Shown: positions 22,298-31,835 of the stretch, one piece after another
How the letters are laid out: each line of letters opens with the position of its first letter
How positions within the stretch are numbered: position 1 is the stretch's first letter
Assembly (NCBI GenBank): GCA_001643675.2
Contig: LSRY02000009.1
Coordinates: 691,501 to 755,500 of the forward strand
DNA length: 64,000 nt
Origin: Monocercomonoides exilis
Lineage: Eukaryota > Preaxostyla > Oxymonadida > Polymastigidae
Direction of reading: 5' to 3'
Program-made: the position numbers and the translations under genes
Notes under the pieces: generated by a model
Seen by the model: the letters and a program-made list of their open reading frames with translations, nothing else
Databases searched by the model: none
Told to the model about the DNA's origin: nothing

Positions 22298-23175
22298 TCA
22301 AAAAAAGGTTAGAAAATGAAGTGCAAAAAACACAAAATTTATATTGAGTGCTTGTTTTGAAAGAAAAAAAAATATAAATATAAAGAAATGTCTTTGTCTT
22401 GAATTTCTGCATAAAGAAGAAAACGGAGTAGACGACTCCAATAGGCTTCTATTGCGTTGGTGCAACAGTCTGTTTATTTGTCCCAAAAGCATTTCTTGAA
22501 ATTATCGTTAAATACTTAAATCCTTCTTTTTTAATTTTGCTGTATCCTCTCCATTCATCGCTCCACACTGTCGTCCCAGCATGTGAATGCCTTCTTGACA
22601 CTCCCGTCAAGCATATTGATGATCGATCGTCAACTTTTTTTAAAAAAGATTTAGGATTTTTGACATTTGATTCAATTCCGCTGACTATCCATGTCTGTTT
22701 TTTTGGTTTTCCTTTCCTATATTTTCTTCTTCTGAGTAACATTTCGTCAACTTGAACAGTGCAGTTTCTTCCACCAATTCTTCTGTTTTTTCCTTTAATC
22801 ATTTCTTGTGCTGCCCTTCGAAATAGATTAAAAAGAATGCAAATAGCGTTACAGCTTGCTCCTGTCAAAAAAGATGCGCGCATAACATCAACATTAATCC
22901 ACCATAGCAACAACATTTTCATTAAAGTGGAAATCAATAATTTCGAATAAAAAAAATATTGAAATGTGTCTGATAGATTGGAATCAACATTTGCACTTGC
23001 ACTTAACTATGTTTTTCGCACAATAAATGATTCCTGGTGTCTTTTTGCATTTTGTGCACGTATTAGCTGTTGTAAATAATCTGTACGACAATAGCAATTC
23101 AATTGTCTTTCTCTCGTTGGAAAATGATTTCAACAGCGTAGAAATATCTTTTTTCGAATCACGAAAAATTGGCAT
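22298..23175 (-). pseudogene. Merlin/IS1016-type DDE transposase, frameshifted
   Basis: N-terminal zinc ribbon CTKCKKTPGIIYCAKN (about 23065-23020), then a frame change near 22995 into a helical region. Next come the catalytic core CTVQVDEMLLRRRKYRKG (first Asp) and VWSDEWRGY (second Asp), and, after another frame change near 22475, TNAIEAYWSRLLRF (Glu). The VDE...SDEW..Y...TN.IE..W order is diagnostic of the Merlin (IS1016/ISXO2-like) group. A 30-residue insert lies between the two Asp motifs. Two frameshifts indicate a dead copy. Confidence 0.65.
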
Positions 23176-23571
23176 ATAACTAAAATCAAATGGTTTTTGA
23201 CAAAATCCTCACAAATGACGAATAAACAAAAATTTCAAACCTGTTAAAAACAAGAAAATGGTTTGGGAAAGTTAAAATGAAAAAATGAAAGTTTCAAACC
23301 ATGCATATTCAACAGATTAAACAAATTTTGAACAAATTAAGATAACATTTTTCTTTCTTGGTTAATATAAAAAAATATTTTTTTTTTGATGTTCCATAAA
23401 CTTGGAACTTGCCGATCCTATCCATCCGCCTTCGAGCCTTTCAATGCATCAAAAAATCCATATCTGATCCTTCTTTCTCTCCCTTCCGAATTTTCGTATT
23501 CTCCACATCTCCTCATCGTTTTCCGCTATCTACACCTCTCCACCTACAACTTTCTTCGTAGAATTCCATAA

Positions 23572-23793
23572 TTATGAGCAGAACACACGAACGACACTAC
23601 CCCCAAATCCCACAGTCTTTTTGCTAATGGCAAGTATTGTTGATGTCGTTGAAATACGAATTATAAGAAAGTTAAACAAACAAATAAATAATGTTGTTCC
23701 AAAGGGAGTCTTCATTTCCTCTAAAACAGCGTTGTTGTTGACTGATGTCTTTTCAGTGCATTTCGTGCACTTCCAAAATCTGAAGTTAGGCAC
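23572..23793 (-). pseudogene. Merlin-type transposase N-terminal remnant
   Basis: The minus strand reads FWKCTKCTEKTSVNNNAVLE then TPFGTTLFICLFNFLIIRIS. This matches the zinc-ribbon-to-helix layout of the intact-looking Merlin protein at 27.4-27.5 kb (YWICANCGKKQSVFKNTSLE, IPLRKFLMIVL). No catalytic part adjoins it. Confidence 0.4.
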
Positions 23794-24120
23794 TATTTTT
23801 TAATGATTTTTTTGGATTCTATGTTTGGTTCATACAGGTTTTTTTATTTTTCCAGGATATGAGTGAGAAACCAATCCCAAGTTGTGTATTTGTTATGAAA
23901 CACCTTATTTTGATCAGAACTGCTTTCTGTTCCAAAACTAACAGGAACTTATTCCTATTTATATTTTTTTATTTTGTTCATCACCATATAGGGTGATTTA
24001 TAGAACCGAACTTTTTTAAAAACAAGGACTTTTTTTTTATAATAAGTTGATTTTTCCAACTTTTTATATTGTTTTCAAAATATAACGAAAAATCAATGAC
24101 TGAAATTCTAGATTTAATTA

Positions 24121-24209
24121 CTATTCCTAATCTCTGATGTATATAAAGATGTGGTGGGTTAGCTCATCCAACCATGATTAGTGCATCCCCTGAGGAGATT
24201 AGGAAATAG
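24121..24209 (+). ncRNA. stem-loop resembling a C/D-box snoRNA
   Basis: A terminal stem CTATTCCTAATCTC pairs with GAGATTAGGAAATAG (one bulge). Directly inside the 5' arm is TGATG (C-box core, 24135) and directly inside the 3' arm is CTGA (D box, 24190). The loop is about 50 nt. The arrangement fits a C/D-box snoRNA. The C box deviates from RUGAUGA at its ends, and the location inside a transposon makes a chance or element-encoded hairpin possible. Confidence 0.3.
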
Positions 24210-24248
24210 CAAGGGGGATATCTATGTTAGCATTTAATCGAAAAAAAA

Positions 24249-24522
24249 TTTTTAAACGGGTGATTGTTTTTGAAATCATATTTTTTCATTCAAAAATTTC
24301 GGTGCAAAAATATTTCTTTAATAAAATGTATTCAATAAGCCTTTTCACTTTTCAGTTTTTTTTATTGATAATCTTTGATTCGGAATAACCATTAGTTATT
24401 AGAAACAATCATTATGCTACTTTTCTTTTGAAATAAAAATTTCTTTCCAAAAACTTTCAATCTTTGAAAAATCAAAACCCCGAAAAAAGATATGATTTTA
24501 AAAATAATCACCCAAATTTTTT
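24249..24522. mobile_element. MITE, GGGTGATT...AAATCAT family
   Basis: Ends are imperfect inverted repeats: AAACGGGTGATTGTTTTTGA on the left and, reversed, TTTGGGTGATTATTTTTAAA on the right. A second copy in the opposite orientation is at 47904-48166. It is nested inside the pogo-type transposon. Confidence 0.65.
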
Positions 24523-24585
24523 TCTTTACAAGAAAAATTTTTTTTAATTCAAATTAAAAAAGATCATTTCCAGAATATTTTTTCA

Positions 24586-25912
24586 ATGAGTGTTGTGAAA
24601 AACAAAAAAGAATTTGTACAGTTAATTCTTCGAGAAAAAATGATGTCATTTAAATATCGTAGAATTGAAAATCGATTAGAACGCATGGCGCGGATAGTTG
24701 TTGATGGACATGTTCCAATCGTTGATGCAATTAATTCCAAAGAGTTCTCTCGTTCAGCAATAATTAGAGCAGTTTCAGCAATTGAAAGCGGCAGAGCTGT
24801 TGCAAAACCTGGCAGGCCAGAACTATTCAATGAAGAGGAAAAAAACATTATTGTTGGAGTTATAATAATCGAAAGCTTATCCGGAACTAGTTTAGATGCA
24901 AAGAGAACAAGAGAATTAGTTTGATTACACATTTATTTATCTTTCGTTTTTAATAATAAATATTTTTCAGATGGAATCCGTCCTTTCCGACAAAAAAAGA
25001 CGATCAGAAACTGATATTGATGAAAACACCAGTGTGTCCAAAGCATATCCATATCTATTTGCAAAAAGGAATTCTGAGCTCAAAGCGTCCATGCCAAGAA
25101 ATGTGGATATCCAACGTCTTTCAGTATCCAATCAACAAGCTCTTCTTCCTTTCTACGAGCTTCTGCAAAATCTTCACAATTCACATCATTATTCACCTTC
25201 TTTGATCTTTAACACCGATGAATCTTCGCTCCGCCTATCTGATTCCTTCAAAACTCTGGTGATTCATCCTTCAGGAGTGCCAGCCGGTTTCCATACTACA
25301 CCTTCAGGCATGCCCAGCGCAAATTTGGTTGTCTCAGCTGCTGCAAATGGAAATTTTCTCAAAAGCTTTGTGTTGTGGTCATGCCACAAATTACCAAAGG
25401 AAATGCGAGTTCTTCGAAGCGCATTCATTGATATTTGATATAACAACGATGGATGGATGACGGAAAGCGTTTCAAAAAGATACGCAGAAGAGATTATACT
25501 GAATTAAATCATTGAAAGAAGGGACATATAAATGAAGAACCATGAAAGATGTCTTTTTCTTTTGGATTCTCACTCTTCTCGGGCTCAGCCTGACGTATGG
25601 CAGATATTTACTGATAACAACATTGACTTCATCACTTTTATTCCTCACAGTTCACACATCATACAACCTCTTGATCGTGGTGCATTTGCAGTCTTCAAAA
25701 AATGCATCAACTCTCTATACTCTGTGCCTCCAGATTCTTCCATTTCTCTCTGACGTGAGGCCATCTCCAACGTTCTTCTAGAAGCTCTTCAGACAGCATT
25801 TCTTCCTGCAACTGTTGTTTCTTCGTTCAAGAAAAGCGGCGTGCTTTCAAACAAGTGGCATTCAGTACTATCAACACCTCCATAGGAACCTTCAGTGACA
25901 CTGAAAAAGTGA
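24586..25912 (+). pseudogene. pogo-type DDE_1 transposase (interrupted)
   Basis: Exon 1 from ATG 24586 carries an HTH-type N-terminus ending GRPELFNEEEKNIIVG. A 52-nt intron 24919-24970 (GTTTGA...TTTTTCAG) restores frame. Exon 2 holds LIFNTDESSLRLSD (first Asp). After TGA at 25436 the same frame continues: GWMTESVSKRYAEEIIL, TAA, IIERRDI, TAA, RCLFLLDSHSSRAQPDVWQI (second Asp), DFITFIPHSSHIIQPLDRGA (third Asp), then another TGA at 25751, SFKKSGV, TAG, TGA. The TAA/TAG codons sit where Gln is natural. The two internal TGA codons sit where Arg (CGA) is plausible and are likely inactivating. Family assignment is firm; activity is unlikely. Confidence 0.7.
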
Positions 25913-26373
25913 ACACACAGGTTTGATTTTTTTGGAAAAATTATTACTGAACAAAAATTTCTTGAAGAATGGAAAAAAGAAAAGAAAAGAAAAGAAGATT
26001 AGAAAAGAAAAGATAATAATGATGAAAAAGAAGAAATAATTATTATTGCAGCTGAAAAGCTCAAAAAAGGAGATTTTACAAATCCTGCATTTTGAATGAT
26101 GATATTTTGGATAATGAATCAAAGTGGAAAAATTTCAAAAAAATTGTGAAGAGAGAACTTGTTGATTATATTTATTATTAATCATTTCAATTTTCACAAT
26201 AAAACATGATTGATAGAAAAAAAATTTTTAATAATTTCTTACCAAAATAAAAAAAGTCCGGGTTTATAAATCGCCCTATGCAAGACCGCATTATATGGGA
26301 ATGGCCTATTTTTTGTGAAATTAATATATGAGTAATGTTGATAATAGATATCATGTTTTCATGCATCAAAGAT

Positions 26374-27630
26374 GTGCGGAAGTTGACAAAAAAGTCAAAA
26401 CCAAAAAACTAAAAATTGAGGAAGAAATGTGAGAAAGAATTTTATTAAAAAAAATTAAAAAAATCCATTAATCAACTTCCATGGGGTCAAATTCTGATGC
26501 ACTTGCACCGTCCCCAGCTCCAAGGGAATCTGATTCTTCAAATTCTATCTTTTGAAGAACGTTATTTTCATCTAATATATCAGATTCCAGCTCTGATTCT
26601 GTCGAGTCACTTTCTTCACTTTCAGAATTTCCATTTCATTTTCTTTTTCAGTTCGATCGAGGACGATTTCCTTTATTAGATTTTCAAATTGTATTTGAAA
26701 GTTTCTTCTGACAAGCCATATAGATAAATAGTCCCCAAGAAACTTTTCTCTGCATCCTGTTCTTGGAAAAATTTTCCGTAAATTCATCCACAAACCTTCG
26801 ACAGTGTTTGCGCAGGAATGTGTTATTTTGTTTTTGAATTCTCGCTTGTGACAGACAGTATCATGAGCGTAACCATAATCTTTCTATCTCGTATAAGCTT
26901 TCCATTCATCGCTCATGATCCGAGTTCCAGGAAGAATTATGGCTCGTATAATTGGAACCAATGTCTCAGCCTTTCTATTTGGCACGATCATCACGAAGTT
27001 CTTCCCCGTACCTGCCTCTGGTTTCCTTTCCACAGCTCCAAATATCCAAATTTGTCTCTTCTTTTTCCCTCGCTCATCCTTTCTGCGCCTCCAAACCGCT
27101 TCGTCGATCTCCACAATTCTTCCCGTCCCTCCTATGATAGCTTGATTTTTGTTCCATATTGATGTACATCTGACTCGAATAACACTCGTCCAATAATGTA
27201 TTGTGCATTCACTTATTCCAAGCAGTTCACCAATGTGTGCGGCTGATATACCAATGTGATGATGTAAAACAATCATCAAAAATTTTCTCAGTGGTATTTT
27301 CGAATTTTCCAGTGATGTGTTTTTAAAAACTGACTGTTTTTTGCCGCAATTTGCGCATATCCAATATTTGTAAAATTCATCTCCAAATGTGAATATCATT
27401 TTGCATTTATCATGTCTGCATACTGGAACTTTTTTTTCCAGCGCATTTTCGAAATACCATTTCCATGCACCCATTTCATCAGAAAATATATCATTGAGTT
27501 CACAAATAGGTGTTTTTGTGAACATTCTGTGTGACAAAGACATTTGATGAATGTTTGATCGAACCCATTAATACTTGAAAATGACCTTTGTTCAAAAAAT
27601 AAAAGTTATATTTTTGACCACTTTCCGCAC
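26374..27630 (-). mobile_element. Merlin-type transposon with TIRs
   Basis: The left end starts GTGCGGAAGTTGACAAAAAA at 26374. The right end, reversed from 27630, starts GTGCGGAAAGTGGTCAAAAA. The ends enclose a single transposase gene. Target duplications were not resolved by eye. Confidence 0.6.
26468..27543 (-). CDS. Merlin-type DDE transposase, nearly intact
   Basis: From ATG 27543: zinc ribbon CRHDKCKMIF...YWICANCGKK, an HTH-like region, then GGTGRIVEIDEAVWRRRKDE (first Asp), IWIFGAVERK, GTRIMSDEWKAY (second Asp). At 26884 a TAG occurs inside AYTR-TAG-KDYGYAHDTV. The frame then continues perfectly through THSCANTVEGLWMNLRKI (Glu) and LGDYLSIWLVRRNF, so the TAG lies in the middle of the catalytic domain and fits Gln. 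Near 26640 one base appears lost: the acidic tail (SESEESDSTESELESDILDE...FDPMEVD) continues in another frame to TAA at 26468. That TAA looks like a real end because the next codons run into the TIR. Confidence 0.7.
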
Positions 27631-27689
27631 GTTTTATGGAGATTATTATTGTATTATAATTAATTATAAATCAAATAAAACAGAAATTA

Positions 27690-28045
27690 ACTTATTCCAG
27701 ACGTTCCTATATCTTCAGATCTTGCCAACTCTTTTCTCTTTTCTTTTTCAATTTCATCTTCTATCTTCCTTTTCAATCTTCTCTAAATATTCAAAAAGAT
27801 AAGTGAGCTTTCACATGGAATATTGCCATTGATTTTTTGATGCCAAATCACCTCCAAAACATCACAAACAGCCCCACTCTCCAACAAATCATCTATTTCC
27901 TTATTTCTGTTTTCTGCTGCATTTCTGAACGAAGAAATGCATCGATTTCTGATTTCTCTGTAATAATCCTTTTCTGCTCGAATTGCCTTAGAAACGCTGC
28001 AAATAATCCCTACAAATTCATCGTTCAAAAATTTTTATGAGGATG
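27690..28045 (-). CDS. armadillo-family exon next to the Merlin element
   Basis: The minus strand reads SQKFLNDEFVGIICSVSKAI (TAA as Gln), RCISSFRNAAENRNKEIDDL, LESGAVCDVLEVIWHQKING, then TAG at 27783 followed by RRLKRKIEDEIEKEKRKELA still in frame. ESGAVCDVLEVIW is the turn-helix pattern of an armadillo repeat. The frame then degenerates into the flank of the Merlin TIR (27630), so the transposon may have inserted into or beside this gene. Confidence 0.5.
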
Positions 28046-28049
28046 GGAA

Positions 28050-28990
28050 ATGATAACACATTTTATTCAATCTCCCTATTAATATCTCTTCTTTCGCTTC
28101 CTTTCCTTTTTTCTCTCTTAATCCGCACATTTAGCATACTCTTCCTTTTCATTTGCTTCCTCTCTCGCAAAGTGCAACTCATTCACCGATTTTTCTTCAT
28201 AACTTTTTCGATATCTTAATCAACTTTTCAAAAAAAAAAAAACCAGTCAATCTGATAGGATTGCTGAGAGAAATGTCCATATCTCAGATGGTATCAGTTG
28301 ATTTCTTTAATTTCTTTGATTGTTTGTTCATGCTGAGCTTTCTCAATCAAAAGAAAATCAAGATCTGTCATATCATAACGAATCAAAAATGCTCATTTGC
28401 AACACAATTAATAAACACATTTCATTTTCAAACAAAAAACAAAATCTCAAAAAAGATGATTCTTCCGTTTTATGCTCTGCCTTATCTTCTGTTCTTCATG
28501 AAATTTATTTTGAGTATAGAAAAGATGAAACAAAAAAAGTGTTTTTGTCAAAGGAAATCGAAATTTTTATTCAAATTACAAACTCAAATGTGCAATTTTC
28601 TTGGCTTCTTTTTTATGGATTACATCTTTTTTTTTTCATTCCATTTTTTTCAACAGCGAAGCAAGAAAAACAAACGATTCATTCTCGAATTTTTAACAAT
28701 CAAACAAAACGGTAAATTCTTTGAGTTTGTGAATAAAAGCGAATTCATTCGAACACATAATTAACATTTTTCATATGCGTTTCATGAGCATATTCAAATT
28801 AATGTTCTGTGTTATTAAAATGTTTGTGCCCATCATCAACCAAATTTTGATTGCCAACAGTAGGATTGAAACACATGTAATAGTCAACTTCAATGTTTCT
28901 CAATCACTGAATTGGATTTCAATTCCAAATATAAATCCAATTTAAAATATTCATTGAATGATTATTCCATAACAACTATTCATATTTGTA
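28050..28990. other. AT-rich, no firm gene
   Basis: Long plus-strand frames here are Lys/Phe/Ile-rich, as expected from AT-rich DNA. No motif, homogeneous composition or splice pattern supports coding. Confidence 0.3.
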
Positions 28991-29089
28991 TAGGGTCAGA
29001 TTTTTATTAGTACCCCGTTTTTTATTAGATCCTAAATTTTTTTTTCGTATATTACTTCAAATAGAAGCTTTTACGCAACAAGAATAATT

Positions 29090-29314
29090 TTAAAACAAAT
29101 AATATATTATTATTAGGTTGTATACCAAATATTTTTGAAAATTATTTCTTTTAAAAAAAGATCTGAATTTTTTATGTTTTATTTTTTGATCAATGTTTTG
29201 CTTGTGTTTCCATGAGTTTTTGAAACCGAGTGTTTTCCTTGTTGGCATTGTTTTTAAACTTTTCTTTTTAACATTTTTGGTTATTTTATAACTTGAGAAA
29301 CTCATTTTTTTCAA
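29090..29314 (-). CDS. 74-codon frame, arm copy 1
   Basis: Very basic, Lys/Phe-rich small frame (MKKMSFSSYKITKNVKKKSL...). The identical protein is read from the other arm at 29652-29876. Because the arms are near-identical DNA, this identity alone does not prove coding. It may be an inverted-repeat artefact. Confidence 0.2.
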   Translation of the reverse strand: MKKMSFSSYKITKNVKKKSLKTMPTRKTLGFKNSWKHKQNIDQKIKHKKFRSFFKRNNFQKYLVYNLIIIYYLF

Positions 29315-29651
29315 TAGTTTTCACACCTCACCTTTTTTTTGTAAAATTGAAATATTGAAGAAATATGTTGTTGTTTTTTTAATTAATCATACGTGCATGA
29401 TTTGCAAATTAGTGTATCAAATTATAAATGTGATGAAAAATTGAATCAAAAAGTATTTATATCAGAAAATGAAAAAGTTGATATTTTATTTTTCAGGTTT
29501 TATTATTCATACACATATAATTAACAAAGAATTTTTTTGAATATGACATTATTCATAATATTACATCATTTAAATACAAGGAAATTTATTATTAATAATT
29601 TGTTTTGTAAATATTTCAGTTTTACAAAAAAAAGGTGAGGTGTGAAAACTA

Positions 29652-29876
29652 TTGAAAAAAATGAGTTTCTCAAGTTATAAAATAACCAAAAATGTTAAAA
29701 AGAAAAGTTTAAAAACAATGCCAACAAGGAAAACACTCGGTTTCAAAAACTCATGGAAACACAAGCAAAACATTGATCAAAAAATAAAACATAAAAAATT
29801 CAGATCTTTTTTTAAAAGAAATAATTTTCAAAAATATTTGGTATACAACCTAATAATAATATATTATTTGTTTTAA
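29652..29876 (+). CDS. 74-codon frame, arm copy 2
   Basis: Exact mirror of the frame in the left arm of the palindromic element. Same caveat: shared DNA explains the shared protein. No family recognised. Confidence 0.2.
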   Translation: MKKMSFSSYKITKNVKKKSLKTMPTRKTLGFKNSWKHKQNIDQKIKHKKFRSFFKRNNFQKYLVYNLIIIYYLF

Positions 29877-30255
29877 AATTATTTTTATTGAATGAAAGCT
29901 TCTATGTGAAGCAATATGAGATAAAAAATTTTTAGGATCTAATAAAAATATGGGTACCAATAAAAATCTGACACTATATCAACAAAAAGAACCAACATAT
30001 ACAAGGAAGTGGTTTTTATCCTTGAATATGATGATTTGTGCAATTAATTTCAAAAAAAATAAAGAATAGTTTTCTGATTGTTATATAATGAAGGAAATAA
30101 CTTTATTTTGCAGTTATCTTCCCCTATCGAATTATTACGTTCCAATAACGCAAATCCTATTGAATCATGCAAATGTATTCTATGGGCGTTGAAACTTATC
30201 TCAGGCAATATCTCTAACGGATCAGTGAGATTCATTTTCTTTTCTTAAATAATTT

Positions 30256-30751
30256 TTGGAAACCGTTTTTCGTTTTTTTCCACTTTTTTTTCTCTCCTCC
30301 CTGCTTCTCTGTTCATTCTCGTGCATACTTCCACATTTTAATAATTGCAACAATTTCGCTTGTCAATACCAAGATCAACAAATTTTAAAACTTTCACTCA
30401 ACGATAAATGTCAACTTGATGAACAATTTCCTTTAATGATAATTATTCCATCTGTATCTGTTCGAAGCTTTTCTTTTCCATTTAACATTTGTAATGAAAT
30501 GGATCAAGAAACCAGAACAGATCTGTATCGACAAATGTCTGTTCGCTTCTCCCAAACTCGTTCGAATCTTCAGCAAGTTGTTCATATTTAAAGTGGAAAG
30601 AGACTTAAGTTAAGATTGCTTTGAAATTTTTACAGCCCATATACATTTCCCTGCACTTGGCTGTATCATTGATGAAAAAGTTGCTATGCGAATAAAAAAT
30701 GGCCGTCCAGCTGTAATTTACCGGTACACTTCACACAAAAACATCCTCTGA
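30256..30751 (+). CDS. unrecognised two-exon gene fragment
   Basis: Exon 1 reads NNCNNFACQYQDQQILKLSL, VSVRSFSFPFNICNEMDQET, RTDLYRQMSVRFSQTRSNLQ and meets TAA at 30589. A GTGGAAAG...TTTTTACAG intron (about 30593-30643) follows. Exon 2 reads HIHFPALGCIIDEKVAMRIK then NGRPAVIYRYTSHKNIL, TGA 30749. The splice only preserves frame if TAA is Gln. It may be a transposon or host fragment; no family recognised. Confidence 0.35.
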
Positions 30752-31835
30752 CCTGGATGATCTTCAAATTCGTTGCCACTGAACTTTTTCCATGCAGTTC
30801 TCAGATCGCATTCACTTAGAAGATTCAATCCAATCATCCTTCTGGCAAAGAAGAATAAGAAATACGACGCTTGGAAAGACGATAGATAGATATAAGCTGA
30901 AAACAAATATTAATCATCGCCTTTTTTTCAAACGCAAGCAATTTTTGATGATATGTTTGTTTGTAATAAAGCTTTTGAAACATTCAATTGATTTTTCTCA
31001 CTTGTCAATTTTTTATTGAATAACAATCTAAAAGAATATGAATAATTTCTTTATTAACAAAAGTCTAAAATTTTTCTGTTAAGAATCAGTGCTTCAATTG
31101 AAGATCGCGTTCAAGAAAAGAAAAATAATCAATGGATGCAATATGAATATAAAGAATTATGAAATCAGAAATCTAATTTCGTTACGTATCAAATAAAGGA
31201 ATTATATTTATGATGCGAAAAATATTTCACATTAAAATAAGGAATAAATGGCTATTCTCGTTATTTCAACTAAGTTTTGCGAAATGGATGCATAATTAAT
31301 TATAATGGTAATTATTTTTAAATATAATTTTTTTTCGTTTGTTGTGAATTTCGCATATCCTAAATATTAATTAAAATGGAATATATACTAAATGAATAAA
31401 TACAAATTGACTTTATTTATTTTTCTAAAAAAAACAATTGTGCATTCTCAATGGAAAAAAAAAGATGAAGGATTCGAGAATAATATAAGATGAGTTTTCA
31501 AGTGTCTTTTTATTTTAAAAAAAATGCATTCAACTCAACAAGAAAAAGATTGATTTTTCAGCGAGTTTTAAGTTGTTTTAACAAAAAAATAGGATTTGAA
31601 CAAAAATTTTTCACAAAAAAAACAAGTTAATGTTTTCAGGAATTATCCACATGTCAATAATGATTTAAAATTGAAGAATATCAGAAATTGTTAAAATTTA
31701 TCTTATTTAAAAAAATTGGAACTGTTGTATACAAAAAAATTCAAATTATATATGCAACCATAAAAAACAATAATGATGATACGTTTTATGCTTGTGTAGA
31801 TCTTTTATTGTTTTGAGAAAAGAACATTAAATTTA
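30752..31835. other. AT-rich upstream region of the surface-protein gene
   Basis: No gene seen. It presumably includes the promoter of the gene at 31836, but no specific element could be supported. Confidence 0.3.

Larger units (their letters stand above)
23991..26276 (+). mobile_element. pogo/Tc1-mariner-type DNA transposon with TIRs
   Basis: Left TIR GGGTGATTTATAGAACCGAA at 23991. The right end at 26276 is, reversed, GGGCGATTTATAAACCCGGA. A TA dinucleotide flanks both ends, the target duplication expected for Tc1-mariner/pogo elements. Inside are a DDE_1-type transposase gene (24586-25912), a nested MITE (24249-24522) and a snoRNA-like stem-loop (24121-24209). The same TIR flanks the palindromic MITE at 38380-39379. 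Confidence 0.75.
28993..29974. mobile_element. palindromic TIR element (long foldback)
   Basis: TIRs GGGTCAGATTTTTATTAGTA (left) and, reversed, GTGTCAGATTTTTATTGGTA (right) are flanked by TATA on both sides. The inverted arms extend about 345 bp (28993-29340 with 29627-29974) and are near identical, leaving a ~285-bp AT-rich centre. The two arms each carry the same 74-codon open frame in opposite orientation. Confidence 0.8.

Noticed and set aside
25436-25438. TGA in the transposase as selenocysteine or Trp
   Set aside because: No SECIS-like hairpin sought or seen; TGA ends many other frames here, so an inactivating change is simpler.
28153-28764. 203-codon plus-strand frame
   Set aside because: Lys/Phe/Ile-rich translation of AT-rich DNA, no motif, overlaps another equally long frame.
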